Shown here: positions 12,195 through 24,357 of the stretch, piece after piece | How positions within the stretch are numbered: position 1 is the stretch's first letter | How the letters are laid out: every line of letters starts with the position of its first letter | Source of the DNA: Dryas octopetala | Lineage: Eukaryota; Streptophyta; Magnoliopsida; Rosales; Rosaceae | Direction of reading: 5' to 3' | Length of the DNA stretch: 64,000 nt | Assembly: GCA_963921425.1 (NCBI GenBank) | Contig: OY992840.1 | Location: 15,354,621 to 15,418,620, forward strand | Made by a program: the position numbers and the translations under genes | The notes under the pieces: generated by a model | What the model was told of the DNA's origin: nothing | Databases searched by the model: none | What the model saw: only the letters and a program-made list of their open reading frames with translations

Positions 12195-15191
12195 ATGGAA
12201 AGGAGATTCAGCAGAGAAAGCAAAGGGGGGCCCACACTACTCACCATGCAGCCAGAGCTCCGTCGTACTAATAAACCGCAGCAACACGTCGCCCCGCCAG
12301 TGGCCGACCTCACAGACTTTATGAACGACATGTTCTTCGGCACCGTCAGCACCGAGAGTAAAGCTTATAACTTAACGGGCAGCGCCGTAAACGACGAAGA
12401 CTTTGACGTCGTCGACGACGACAGTCCTCGGACTAGTAGTCTCCCCACAAACAGCAAAATGACTCAGGAGTGGTTAGAAGAGGCTCGCCGCATTGTGGCC
12501 TCGTCCCCTACGCGCGGCGGCGGCTGTGACTCACCCTCGCGCCTAGCTGCTGGCTCACCGCGGTTCGCGGTTCCGCCTCACAGCCAGGGGAGACTATCAG
12601 TCTCCTCGTCCAGCGCGCTCGATCGGAGGGACCCACTCTCTCGCTCCGCCAGAAGGTACAGAGCAGCCGAGAGCTTCAGCGGAGAGATTCTATCCAAGTC
12701 AGCCAATAAGCACAGCCGGAACAATTCCCAAGTACTCGAGTCCACGCCAAGCTCTGGATCGCCCGCATCGGATTCTTCCCCTGCTTCCGCGGTCCACAAG
12801 TGGTTCTCTAACATCCTCAAGCCCTCCAATCCCTCTCAGCCAAACCACCAAAATTCCGATTCTACCCCCCAAACTTTGGTTCCTCCTCGCCAACCGGTGC
12901 AGCGCAGGTCGCGATTCCAGAACGATCCTTCGTCGCCTCGCCCGCAGGGGATTCCTGTCCCTTCACGACGGTCGTTTCAAAGCCCAAAAACGTCGGCCGA
13001 CATGCAGGTGCTTTCTCCGCCCAAAAACCTCGTACCCTCGGCCCAGCGAAGGTCCATATTGTCGTCTACTTGTTCGGTTGAGAAGGTTGGGTTAAAGCCC
13101 GATGTAATTGGGTGGCCTAAGGATGAAGCCCAGGCCCAAGACCAAGGGCTTGATCCTAATGGGTTTCTCAAACAGCAAAGGGACAAAATTGAGAAGGTTT
13201 TGGATGGCCAAGCGAATGCCAAGGCTAGAATCGTACTTTCCGACCCCTCCAATAGTAAGTAGTTTTTTTAATATCACAAATCTTTATAAAATGGGTAACA
13301 CACTAGAGGATAAGAGAAGCAACATCATATTCTTTAAGTTTAGACCACATTCATTGACTATACAATTTAATATTAACGTGTTAATTAACAATTTGTCATA
13401 ATAATCAGCATACGGTTAAACAAATTATGTGTTCAAATCAAATTAACTAATTAGATTATGTGTTAAGTGGAGTCTACTTGGTACATAAATTATTATGACC
13501 AGTTGTTAATAGACACATCAATTGCCAATTTTTAACTAAAATGTGATCCCTCCTCTAATATTACTCTAATTCATGTAATAAGTACATATGTCACATTAAG
13601 TGGTGAATCAATGTAGTCATAAATCAAATGTGGGTACATAAATCAACATTACAGGAATAATGTGTTACTATATGTTGTATTGGAAATGCAGGTACGAGTA
13701 CAATGGTGGCAGCAATATGCTATGCATGGCTACTGGAGAACAGGGTGAGGAGGGAGAATAAGAGCAAAGGGAACGGAGAGGATGAGGAGTATGTGGTGGT
13801 TCCTGTGATGAATGTGAAGAGAGGGAGGATGTGGAAGCAAAGAGAGGCTGCTTGGCTGTTTTACCATGTTGGCCTTGATGCCACTTCATTGCTCTTTGCT
13901 GATGAGGTACTCTTCTATGTATGCTTTGCTTTACAATGCCACATACACACAACATAGCCAATTGACAAAATATTATGCATACTCTTTTGGGCTTCATTCT
14001 GGCTATATATGTTTTATCTTCTTTTGGCATTGTTGCTAAATGCAATGAGAATAGTTGATTTTGTTGATGCAATTTGGTTGCAGGTGGACTTGGACAGTCT
14101 AATGATGGTTGGGAAGTTAAACATCCTTGTCGTCGGGCAAGACGTCCTAAGAAACAATGGCGAGGTTGGATCTCAGTGCACCATTTTGACAGATAATTAC
14201 TGTGAAGATGCCTATGATCTACTTCAAAACCCTCTGCTCAAGAAGCTTTTGGTAACTTAGATAAGCTCTTTCTTAAAAAAGAAGCATTTTTCTTTTTATT
14301 TCCCTTTTCTAATGCAATCACAAAGGACTGGTCTCCATTTGATTAGGGGTTTCATGAGTGAGTTCCTGTGTTGCAGCTTGCAGGTATATTGTTAGACACT
14401 CAGAATTTGAATGCATCTACTCATTCGTCTATGACAAGAGACGCAGAGGCAGTTCAGTTGCTATTAGTTGGCTTAGCCTCCAATTACAGGAATTCCCTTT
14501 TTGATCAATGTAAGCTTTGTTTGCTTCTCTATAGATCATCAATTAAAAATGTGTATCTTGAAATTACTACAATCCAATTTCTGTGTTTCTCTATCAGTGA
14601 CACAAATACAAAGAGGCAATTCCTTTCTTGAAGCTTTGCGGCAAAACTATGGGAAGCCTCCTAATGAAAGTAAGCTATTGATAATTTTATACGTACAGCT
14701 CCTGAACTGTTATGGGACTCTTTTACTTGCATGATAAAATGAGCATGGTCATTGAAACCCCTTGCTTGTTCGCTTGTTCTTGCATTGTTGGATGTTTGAT
14801 CCTTTTTTTTTCTTTATATTTTTGGATGACTACAGGTGGCAGTGACAGCAGGGAACAAGTGGAGAAGAAGGTTTCAGAGGGGAAAACAGTCCCTATTTCT
14901 CACCATGAAGCCATCATCCAAAATTCAGACAAGAATTCTAATGATGCAAGAAATGCAAAAAGGGTTTCACCAAAATCAGGTTACACTACATTTAAATGCT
15001 CATTTACTATACTTTCTTAACTGTTATTTTTCCTTTCATCCCCAAGGCTTTGACATCTTTCCCTTGTAGCTAAACCAAGTTCTGCACCAACCCAATCCCC
15101 TTCAGCTGCACCTGCACAAGCAGCACCTGACGCCTCCCGTGGAAAGAACAAGTTCTTCCTTGCAAAGTGGTTTGGTTTTGGATCAAAATGA
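12195..15191 (+). CDS. Plant protein with degenerate prune/DHH-like C-terminal domain
   Basis: Seven exons, all GT-AG: 12195-13254, 13692-13906, 14084-14251, 14377-14509, 14598-14669, 14836-14979, 15070-15191; the joins are in frame and give 637 residues. Residues 1-350 are Ser/Pro-rich and probably disordered, with conserved-looking stretches (LTDFMNDMFFGT, MTQEWLEEARRIVASSP, WFSNILKP). Residues about 354-530 have the shape of a prune/exopolyphosphatase DHH fold: VAAICYAWLL, PVMN (391-394), LLFADEVDL, ILVVGQD (439-445), TDNYCEDAYD and GILLDTQNL (484-492). The metal-binding DHN and DHH positions appear replaced (GQD and TDNYCED), so phosphoesterase activity is doubtful. The tail is low complexity and ends in GKNKFFLAKWFGFGSK. 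The fold assignment is inference; I know no proven function. Confidence 0.8.
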
Positions 15192-16897
15192 GGACAAACA
15201 TCAGTGGCATTTTGTTAATTGTAAATTTCATAGAAGAACATGAATTTTGATCACACCAGAAGAAAAGATGAAAATGATTTCTTAGGTATCTGCTAGTTTT
15301 CATCAAAAGGGAAAGTTATAATTTGGTCCTATATTGTTTGTTCTAGGAAGAGGAAGATTTGAAACTACATCACAGAGTTTAGCAAGTGAGAATGTAAAAT
15401 GTCTTTGTAGCTGTGCCTATTCTGTTATTATTTTTGTATCAGACAATAATGGTGGGAGTTGTTAAAAGTTTTAATATGTATTATTGGTAACATCAGCTTG
15501 TGCTATTATTCAACCCTGCTTAACTAATTTTGATGTCATTGTTGTTCTTGTTCATGATGATGCTGACATGCATCTTGTGTTATCTTGTTTTCTTCGAACA
15601 AATGCTTTGCTTGTCCCTACACAAAGAATATATCTACTGTCGATGTTTGGTTAAAGTGGATATTGATGTTGAGTCCAATGAATTGTCATTCTAAATTCTC
15701 CAAGTAAAAGGGAAAATCATTATTTGCTCTCAGTCTTGTTTTGTAATAGTGCCATTTGAAAGTTGAGTGTGAATATGCTCCTTCATATGCTATGAAAAGC
15801 AATGAAATGATATCTTCTTTGATAAAAAGCAAATATTTCTAATGGAAGGCAAGACAGTCAAAATAGCATAACTTGAATAGTTGATGAAGTCCAATCATTT
15901 CCCAGGGTGGAAAGTAAGTTTTTGTCTTTTAACTTCATTTCTTTTCCTCTTCAATCTAAATGTGTCCTCCTCCCTAGCCTAGTAGCCTCAATGAGTTGGG
16001 CATCTTTGTGTTTATTCCATTTTTTGTCTTTTTTTTTTTTTTGGGGTAATGGGAAAGGGGAGGTGTTAACTAGTTCAGGTCAAAAACATTAATATCAAGC
16101 GTAAGGACAGTGGAAAAAGAAAAAGAAAGAAATAGATAAAACTATATATATATATATATATGTATATATGTGTATACGGATATATATACATATCCATAGA
16201 CGGTGCAGATAAGCAAACTCTTGCAATTAGTGATTCAATCATCATTCATCATCAACAGCCACACTTCTGTCAAATGTATCAGCGTTCTATGCCAGATGCA
16301 GACATTCAGTAACCTTTGAACATATTATTTACATTTCTTTATATAAAACTTTGGAGACATACATGTTGGTAGAAAAAAGTTTGAATGAAATATTGCTCAA
16401 TTATCAAGATCAGATCAAGAGAGAGAGAGAGGAAAGAGAATTTGCATAAAAATAGGTGGAGATGCCTCTAGATGGGGAATTATTGGGCATGTGTGTGATA
16501 CAATCTGTCTTAGCCAGTTATGCCCATTTGCTCAATCCCAGCTGGAACTGACTCCCAACTCCTATCTTGGTCCCCACCTCTTCCTTCTCAATCCAATCCT
16601 GCCACTCACAATCCAATCTGCATCTTCACCTTTCCATGTTGTCCCGTGTCCTTGAGAAAACTTCAATGGAACGGTCGTATTTGTTTTATGCGTCCATCTC
16701 TCTGATCATGACAAGTTGAGAGAGATAGACACATTGGGCATATAGGATGGTCCTATAGAAGTTTTTCTCATGTCCCTTTGCTTGAAGACCCTTTTAATTT
16801 CCCAGCCTCATTCTTCTGGTGGTGGTGAAGAAGATAATGATACTATCAATCTACCATAAGGCCCATAAGGGTGATAACTGAAAATGATATATTCCTT
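15192..16897. other. Intergenic region between convergent genes
   Basis: 3' flanks of the prune-like gene and the DUF868 gene. Contains a (TA)n tract at about 16143-16162. No coding region recognised. Confidence 0.5.
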
Positions 16898-17884
16898 TTA
16901 TTCAACCTTCCAGGCATAAAGAAACAAGGAAAACTCAGATGACCCACTTGCACTAAGCCCTTCTACTGACCCAGAGCTCCCTTTCTGAGATGACAGTGGA
17001 GTTGATGCCAAGGAAGAGAAAGGTGGGGATGACGATGAGGACCTGGACAGTGGTGACAGAGATGTGGAAGACAAAACTGGCTTGAAAATAAACAATGCAT
17101 GCCTTAAACCAGGACTAAAGAGCCAGTCATGGACATCCCAATACACTTCTATTCTTAACTTATTGATATGAATGGACTCATTACCTCTGAATTTCCATTG
17201 AAGGTGCTTAACATGAACCACCAAATGCCCATCTACTCTAATCTCCAATTCTGGCTCAACCCCATTTAAGCAATTGCCATTGTTGCTCATGTTCACACCA
17301 GCAGCTGCTCTGTTCTTGCATTCAATTGAGATTTCATGGAACCTACCCTTCTCATAAAACTTAGCTTTTGTGGAGAACTTTTTCTTGCCAAAGATGTGTT
17401 CTTTCTTGGAAACCAAAATGGGATCAACCAGAGCAGGCCTATAACCTGTTTTCCTATATGCATCTTTTTTGAGATCACCAAGAAGCAACACAACCTCTTC
17501 ATCACAAACCACTGCAACATAGTACTCTGACTTTGGCTCTGTCCCACCATTGAATTTTGCAGCCTTGAGGTCCCAGAAGATGTCAACTGCTTTGTCATCC
17601 ACTACAAAGCGCTTGGAGCCTTGCTTCCTCCAGAAGTACCATGGCTTGAGCTCAACTTTGCAGCTATGCTGGCTTTCTCCATCTGGGCCTTCCACAGATA
17701 CTGACAGGCCATGGAGCAACAAGTTCTTGCACCAGGTGATTGTGATCAAGCGGCACTGATCAGCAACCTTGGCTCTGTACACAGACATGTAGACACTGTG
17801 GCCTGACCTGGTCACAGCTGATGCATCATCAATCAGCTTCTCACTTGATGAAAAGCAAGCAGGAATGCCAATATGGTCTTGCAT
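16898..17884 (-). CDS. DUF868 family protein
   Basis: Intronless reading frame of 328 residues. Recognised as the plant DUF868 family from SVYRAKVADQCRLITITWCKNL near the N-terminus, ELKPWYFWRKQGSKRF, VDIFWDLKAAKF, YYVAVVCDEEVVLLLGD, and the C-terminal VYWDVHDWLF block. The last 55 residues are Ser-rich (LSRSSSSSPPFSSLASTP). No signal peptide or transmembrane helix is visible. The molecular function of the family is not established. Upstream in the leader is a long (GA)n tract at 18006-18057 and a TATA box at 18190-18198. The start is the first ATG and matches family starts beginning MQDxIGIPxCFSS. Confidence 0.92.
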   Translation of the reverse strand: MQDHIGIPACFSSSEKLIDDASAVTRSGHSVYMSVYRAKVADQCRLITITWCKNLLLHGLSVSVEGPDGESQHSCKVELKPWYFWRKQGSKRFVVDDKAVDIFWDLKAAKFNGGTEPKSEYYVAVVCDEEVVLLLGDLKKDAYRKTGYRPALVDPILVSKKEHIFGKKKFSTKAKFYEKGRFHEISIECKNRAAAGVNMSNNGNCLNGVEPELEIRVDGHLVVHVKHLQWKFRGNESIHINKLRIEVYWDVHDWLFSPGLRHALFIFKPVLSSTSLSPLSRSSSSSPPFSSLASTPLSSQKGSSGSVEGLSASGSSEFSLFLYAWKVE

Positions 17885-18003
17885 AGTTGTTGCAGATGAT
17901 CAAAATATCAGTAGCTGGTTGCAAAGGCCAATTTGGAACAACAAGATGAGAGGAACAAATTGGAGAGAGTTGAATTGTGAAAGGGGCGAATTTTAACATG
18001 GGG

Positions 18004-18005
<2 letters not shown>

Positions 18006-18057
<52 letters not shown>
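18006..18057. repeat. (GA)n microsatellite in DUF868 leader
   Basis: About 26 perfect GA units, 122-173 bases upstream of the DUF868 ATG and downstream of its TATA box, so probably transcribed as CU repeats in the 5' UTR. GA/CT tracts in such positions are known binding sites of plant BPC/GAGA-binding proteins; that role here is inference. Confidence 0.9.
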
Positions 18058-18060
<3 letters not shown>

Positions 18061-18189
18061 TAGTCACAAGATGAATGACTCACAGATGCTGCCAGAGGTG
18101 TTGTTTGGCTGCATTAATGGGATAAAAAAATGAATTCCAAACTGGCAGATGGACTGGCAATGAGTGAGAGTGAGTGTAGAACCAACCCT

Positions 18190-18198
18190 TTTTATATA
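18190..18198 (-). promoter_or_regulatory. TATA box of DUF868 gene
   Basis: TATATAAAA on the minus strand, about 310 bases before the ATG and upstream of the GA tract. Confidence 0.45.
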
Positions 18199-19075
18199 TT
18201 CAATTATCTGCACCTCTCCTAACCCCTGTTACCTGGACTCTATATTTTATTTGTCTTTAAAAAACATAAACTTTATTGAATCCGAGGTGGTTTTGCTTCT
18301 GCTTCACTTAAAAGTACTTATTTCCATGCATGGTTAAAAGCAGAAAGGCCACTTAATCACCAGATTTGGGGTTCAGATGACCAGTCAAAACTATAATAAT
18401 ATGGTGAATTGGGTTTTCCCATGTGGGTGTTGATTGTTTATTGTTTGAATATGTTGGTAAAGTTTGGATGTGGGAGATGTGTAACTTTTCAACTTTCTTC
18501 CTTCCCTTTGTGTACAAAGATGTGTAGGGAGAGGAATCTAGGGGGTGGCGACAATTGCTGAGGAGGAAAAAGTCTTTAGGAATCTATTGCTTGTAGCTGT
18601 AGATCTGGTCCAGCCTCTCTCTGTGTCATGCAGCACCATAGGTGCCCACTAATGCTTGCATATATAAATGCTGGATAATGAGAAAAAAATAAAATCAAAC
18701 AAACATACAAGATTTATGGGGCAAGAATTTATGTGCTGTTATTCTATCAACTTGCTACAACCTATGATTGATGTTGATCATTCACCTTTAAGTTTCATGT
18801 GTCTATTTCTTCTCTTCTTCTTTTTCTTTCACATTCACATCAATAATTGAAGAAATTCCCCCAACAATGGATAATAATAAATAAGTAAAATGGGGATTCT
18901 TTTATTTTCATCTTCAACATTATGATGGACTCTAACTTAGTTCAACATTTTGATGGGATTTTTACTTTTTGTTACTATTGGTTTAATACACGGACTTCTA
19001 ATATATTAAAATTCAGACGCATTGTTATGTGAGATTTATACTTCAAATTTCAAGTGCAGAGATAAATTCTCGTAA

Positions 19076-19446
19076 GAGTTAATTACACTTACACCCCCTG
19101 AGGTTTATCGTCTTTTCACATACACCCCCTAGGGTTTCAATAATTACACATACACCCCCTGAGGTTTCAAAACTATTGCATATAACCCCCTACAAGAGAA
19201 AAAAATAAATAAACAAAAAAGAAAATATTTGTATTGAGGTTGAACCTTACACCTTGAGTAATCTTATTAGGTCATTTTATCCCTTAGTATGCCTTTTTGT
19301 ATAATTTTTCATCATTTTTTATCTCACTATAGGGGGTTATATGCAACAGTTTTGAAACCTCAGGGGGTGTATGTGTAATTATTGAAACCCCAGGGGGTGT
19401 ATGTGAAAAGACGATAAACCTCAGGGGGTGTAAGTGTAATTAACTC
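19076..19446. mobile_element. MITE with long inverted repeats and 10-bp target duplication (copy 1)
   Basis: A 371-bp element. Its ends begin GAGTTAATTACACTTACACC and its reverse complement, and the arms (about 19076-19193 and 19335-19446) are nearly perfect inverted repeats. Each arm carries repeated TACACCCCCTGAGGTTT-type units. The AT-rich centre has no coding capacity. ATTCTCGTAA is present directly on both sides (19066-19075 and 19447-19456), a perfect 10-bp target-site duplication. Duplications of 9-10 bp point to the Mutator-like superfamily. A second copy lies at 55691-56006. Confidence 0.92.
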
Positions 19447-20090
19447 ATTCTCGTAACTATTAGAGTTATAAGCCTCGGTAGAAGAATTACTCTCACTCTT
19501 TTGATGTTAAGGAAAGTGTATATTGCTAGACCTTCTAATAACACAATATATTAAATCATCTCAGTAAAATCGGCAAAACTTAACTATTAATAAATTAAAA
19601 GTACAAACAAAAACAATAAATAGAAATAAGGAATGGAAGAAATTTTACTATTAACATTTAATTTGGTATGGGTTATAAAAAAAAAACATTTACTTTGGTA
19701 TGTATATGTAAAAAAAAAAACATTTAATTTGGTATGTAATTAAAAGGGCAAAAAGAAAAGGGTTTAGGCCCAGAGTCTTGTACTGGGGCAGATCAAATTG
19801 TTGATCCAAATTTTACAGAGGCATTATACAACCATTGGGCTCAAATGGGAGGCCTTAGGTCGTTGAAAATACTGAGGGCATTTTCGTCCATCTACCCTGA
19901 ACATAAACCCCAATTCCAAACGACCGCGGGTTTTTGGTATTGCTACTGAGGACGAACTCGGTAAGGATCATCCCTCTCCGTTTGGATCCCTAGGAACCCA
20001 AAAGAAAATTTTGACCCTATTTTCTTGTCCCCTCACTTCATTTTCTTAGTAACCAAACAGAACATTTGAATGCAGACTCACTTTGTAAAA

Positions 20091-22260
20091 ATGCAATCTT
20101 TAAGTGCGAGCATCCGATTGGTCCAAAGGCAGAGAATCGACAGCTCTAGAATTGCCCATTTCAGATCAATTATGGCTAATCCACCTAGCGGTGGTGCTGG
20201 GTTTAGCTCGTTGGCTTCTGATGGTTCGGTCTCTGCCAAGATATTTGGGAATTCATTGGGGTTTGGGTCTTCCAAGGGTTCCTTATTTCAGTCTCTCTCC
20301 AAGTTTGCTTATCGATCTTCGGCCGAATTCGTATGTTTTCGACTCATTTTAGCCTCTCTAATTGCATTTTAACATGTTTAGGAGTTATTTACTTTGAAGA
20401 ATACAGTATAGTTGTGAATTTTAGCTTAGTTTTCTGTTTAAAAACACTTAATGTTCCTTGTGTTCTATTGAGCATAGTTATAGTGGGTTGCATTTGAATA
20501 TTAGAACCATTGTATATGAATGAGTAGTTGGGTGCTGGTTCAATAAAGAAAAAAGGTTTTTATTTTTATTTTTATTTTGAGGTATTACATAATTTGCATT
20601 ATCACTCGTCAATGTACACCGAGATCATAAGTAATAACCTTTTTCATGTAATATAGTTGAATTCATTTGAAGAGCAATATGTTTTTTTCCCCCAAACGTA
20701 GAAACTTTTTATGATGCTTTTAGTAGTACTCTACCAGACAAAATGGGCTCTCAAACTGAGACATTAACATCCTCTAGTAATTCCTTGTTATTCAAGAGCC
20801 CTCGACCAGGCTTTCAACGGGCAGCAGTTTCGCCTCCTTTCCCAAGCAGGTGCATTACAACAGCGAGAAATCCTGTTGAATCGGCTACTCAAGATTCAAC
20901 ACAGTCTGAGTCTGATGTAGCTCCCCGCATCAAATTCAAGAGGCTCGATAAAACTGCCAAGCACATAATGCAGGCATGCATCTATCAGTTGCTATTGATA
21001 ATAACAAATAACACATGTTCTCTTCCTGCTGCTATATTTGTTGATTTTATACTTCACAGATTCTAGATAAGGAAGCTCTAGAGGAAGTGAAAGTGAAAAG
21101 AGAAATACCAGATATAAAGCCTGGTTATATTGTGCAACTCAGAGTGGTACGATGTGTTCTTGTTGAAGAGATAGTGCTATAATGTTCTTTTTGTTGTAGA
21201 GGGAGTTTTTTAGGAGATTAAGTCGACTTTATTCTATTCAATGATCCTCCATATGTGAACAGGAAGTACCTGAGAATAAGCGACGTGTTTCAGTCTTGAA
21301 AGGCATTGTGATAGCACGGCGTAATGCTGGTCTAAACTCTACATTTAGAATCAGGAGGCTAGTGGCTGGTGTCGGGGTTGAATCTCTCTTTCCACTGTAA
21401 GAATTCTGGTGTTTTTTTTTCTTAACTATATATGGCCCCTAATCTGTATTATCTTTGACTTGCTGCCTTGAAAACTTGTGATTTTTGTTAACTGGATGTC
21501 CTGGAAGTGTATCGAATTGTTAACCTAATAAGTTGTTAATTCTCAACTCGGATTATACGGTTATTGGATGCTTGTACGACATTATGCATACAATTTTGAT
21601 TATATTTTGTTGGAACCATTCTCTTTATCACTTTCCAATTTTCCATTGTGGATTTATAGCTTAAATAAATAAAGAATAGTTTTTTGTTGATTGTTTAACA
21701 AAATGGTTCTTAAAAAGTTTGGAGCTTGTAGAAAGGTAATAGTATAGAATTATCTAATTAAAATTGTGTATCATTTAAAATTTTGTTCCACATTAGGATT
21801 ATCTTCCTGCTGATTAATGTACTCACATCGAAAAATAAGAACTAAACATGGTCAGTAGTAGATGCAAATTTTGTTCTGGTGTTCAAGAAAAACATTGCTA
21901 ATTACAAGCTCTGGTGTTCAAGCCTGTGACATTGATTTGTGAAAGACTTCAACTCAAATTCTAGATTTTAAGACATGATTATTTTGTATGCTTACTGGGT
22001 ACTATTTTTTTTTTTTTTCCTTTTTTCTTTTATTTATACTAATTTCTGGTTATTTTAGAGGAGTTGGCACATGAGATGTGCTGGGCTGCCTGTTCTTATC
22101 ATCGGTTTCATAGTAAGTATATAATGCTCTAAGTCTCTACACAATGCATGATAGGTATTCACCTAACATAAAGGAAATAAAGGTGCTGGACAAGAAGAAA
22201 GTGCGGAGGGCCAAGCTTTATTATCTTAGGGACAAAATGAATGCACTCAAGAAGCAATAG
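20091..22260 (+). CDS. Organellar ribosomal protein bL19 (probably mitochondrial)
   Basis: Large-subunit ribosomal protein bL19. Exons: 1, 20091-20330 (an in-frame ATG is also at 20070); 2, about 20702-20973; 3, 21060-21146; 4, 21263-21396; 5, 22155-22260. Exons 2-5 encode the conserved core: [72 protein letters not shown]. Exon 1 encodes a basic Ser-rich presequence ([15 protein letters not shown]) typical of organelle import. Intron 2 (20974-21059) has a GC donor and AG acceptor. The exon 1 to exon 2 join is unresolved: canonical sites (20330/20702) shift the frame, and only a weak donor at 20335 with the acceptor before 20738 keeps it open. Translation from the internal ATG at 20743 is another possibility. 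Confidence 0.85.
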
Positions 22261-24357
22261 CGATCTCTATGGCTTAGTTGGAGATAAAAAAGATGTTCCC
22301 TGGCAAAGATGGTCTCCATGTATGACTTATAGGTCAGAAATGTAGCAAAGTTTTGGTGTTTTTGTTTTCCTCATATTGTTCTTTCTTTTGAGACAAGTTA
22401 CTAGAATTGTTTACTTTGCGATGTTAAAACTCTGTACTCAGGTTGAAGATTATGTTTTCAAGTTGGCATAAATGTGATTGTTACACAAGTTGATGTATTT
22501 CCTTCAATATGGACCTTATCTCTTTGCACATGTTTGGTTTATAGGTTGGCTAACATCTGGTTGTATTATACAGAATTTTCCTTGATTAACTCTTAGTCTT
22601 AACTCTCAACTATTTATTATTTGACATATTAATCAACGTCACATTCCCACTTTAATATCCTCTGTTTTAATACTATATCCACTTGGGTCATATCCTACTT
22701 AAGTATGGTAGGTCCCTTTTTGGTGTGGCCAGAAGTCAAAGGAACTCGCTCTTTGAGCAGTGTTGTTCAAACATGCTATAAGAAACCACTTTAATTAGGT
22801 TCATGTAGTTAACAAACAATATTTATTTCGATAAATTTTGTGATTTGTTTTTTTGAAAAAAAAAATTAGATCCCTTCATTAATAGTTTTATTGGGTTGAG
22901 TGTATAACTATCCAATCAACCCAAGAAAACCATATAAATATTTTTTGGTTGAGAAACCATACACGTAATGAATAAGATATATAGTAGAGAAACGTCTAAC
23001 GTATGCAACACGAACGTGTATGATGCCTTTCGTTAGATCTTTTGCTAAGAAATTGAAGTGTTCTATCTTGGAGCATCATACTATTTGGTAATAATATTCC
23101 ATACAAATATTCCCCAATGTTGATCAAAATTGATCTTTTGGGAAATAAAAAAGAGAGATTTCTATTTAGATTTTTTAGTTTTATAATATACTCACTAAAG
23201 TCTTATGACTTTTAAATTTTTAATTAAAGCCCAATAATATTGTAACGATTTTATGTTACATAATATTTGTGTATTAGTTTCTAATTTTTTCACACATATT
23301 AGACGGTGAGTGTTCGGCAATGCATTTTTACTTATTCCTCAAGCTCTGGTTTGTCGGTTTTATATTAGGTTTTAACTTTAAGATTTTGGGCTCCGCCCAA
23401 AATTCCAGAGTTAAAACCTAATATGCAGCCTCCACAAACTATATTCTATATCCTAAGAATGTATAAGGTAAACTCGTACCCTATACCCTAAAAAAAAAAC
23501 AAAAGACATATTTATTTGACAAGACAATGGTCAAAGAGCTTTATTTAGAAAAAAAAAAAAAAAAGCCATAAATTTTTTTTTCTAAATCAGAAATATTGGA
23601 AGGACTAAAGTCTAATTTTTCCAATAAAAAATTGTAATTATTAGTAGTGATTCTAGTGAATCACCCAATAGGAACATGTTCAGTATACTTATTTAAGCAT
23701 GCGTTTTATCTTTAAGAGACCTCGATGTTATTAATAATAAATCATTCAATTATACATTGTAAATTGTTGGTCACATTTTCGATATAAAAATTAACTTCAT
23801 TCACACTCATAATTTATACTGAGCAACACAACTCTAACGATTGGTGTGTAACATATACAAATTAAAAATAAAATTTTGTTAGCCCGGATTAAAATCCCTC
23901 TAAGAAAATAAAAGGCGCGTAAAGAAGGCGCGTAGGCGTAGCACATTGGTGGCACAGTAGTCGCACATGACCACAAAGCCGACCTTTACATCAAAAATCA
24001 GAGATCCAATTTCCAAATAAACAAAGAAATAAACAGAGGATTTAAAAGGATTGAAGGGTGACACAGTCAGTTGTTGTTGGTTCATTCGCTCTCTCTCTCT
24101 CTGCCCATCCAAAGGCTTCTCTTTCTCACCCCCACGCTTCTTCGTCTTCTTCTTCTTCTTCTTCTTCTTCTTCGTATTCCATTCGGGTCGTTGTACTTCA
24201 ACCGCTGACTCCGGCTTTTTTTTTTTTTTTTTTTCTCGGGTTCGAATTCGGTTCGGCTTAGAATTTGATTCCGACCCCAACAACGAAATTGAGGTGTTTC
24301 GGGTTCGATCTAAATCCATTCGTTTTGTGTTTTGAGTTTGATTCGAAAGGCGAAACA
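22261..24357. other. Intergenic region between bL19 and WNK
   Basis: AT-rich, without recognisable genes. Contains a hairpin at 23348-23439. The final 300 bases are the probable WNK 5' UTR, with a CTT repeat at about 24138-24175 and a T run at about 24216-24233. Confidence 0.5.
23348..23439. repeat. Foldback hairpin
   Basis: Arms of about 44 bases: 23348-23391 (GGTTTTAACTTTAAGATTTTGGGC end) pairs with 23395-23439 (starting GCCCAAAATTCCAGAGTTAA), separated by only a TCC loop. Likely the centre of an old foldback or MITE; no target duplication identified. Confidence 0.6.

Larger units (their letters stand above)
17885..20090. other. Intergenic region between divergent genes, with MITE
   Basis: Holds the DUF868 promoter and GA tract, a MITE at 19076-19446, and the promoter of bL19 with GGCCCA and TGGGCT motifs at about 19766 and 19836. 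No further gene seen. Confidence 0.6.
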
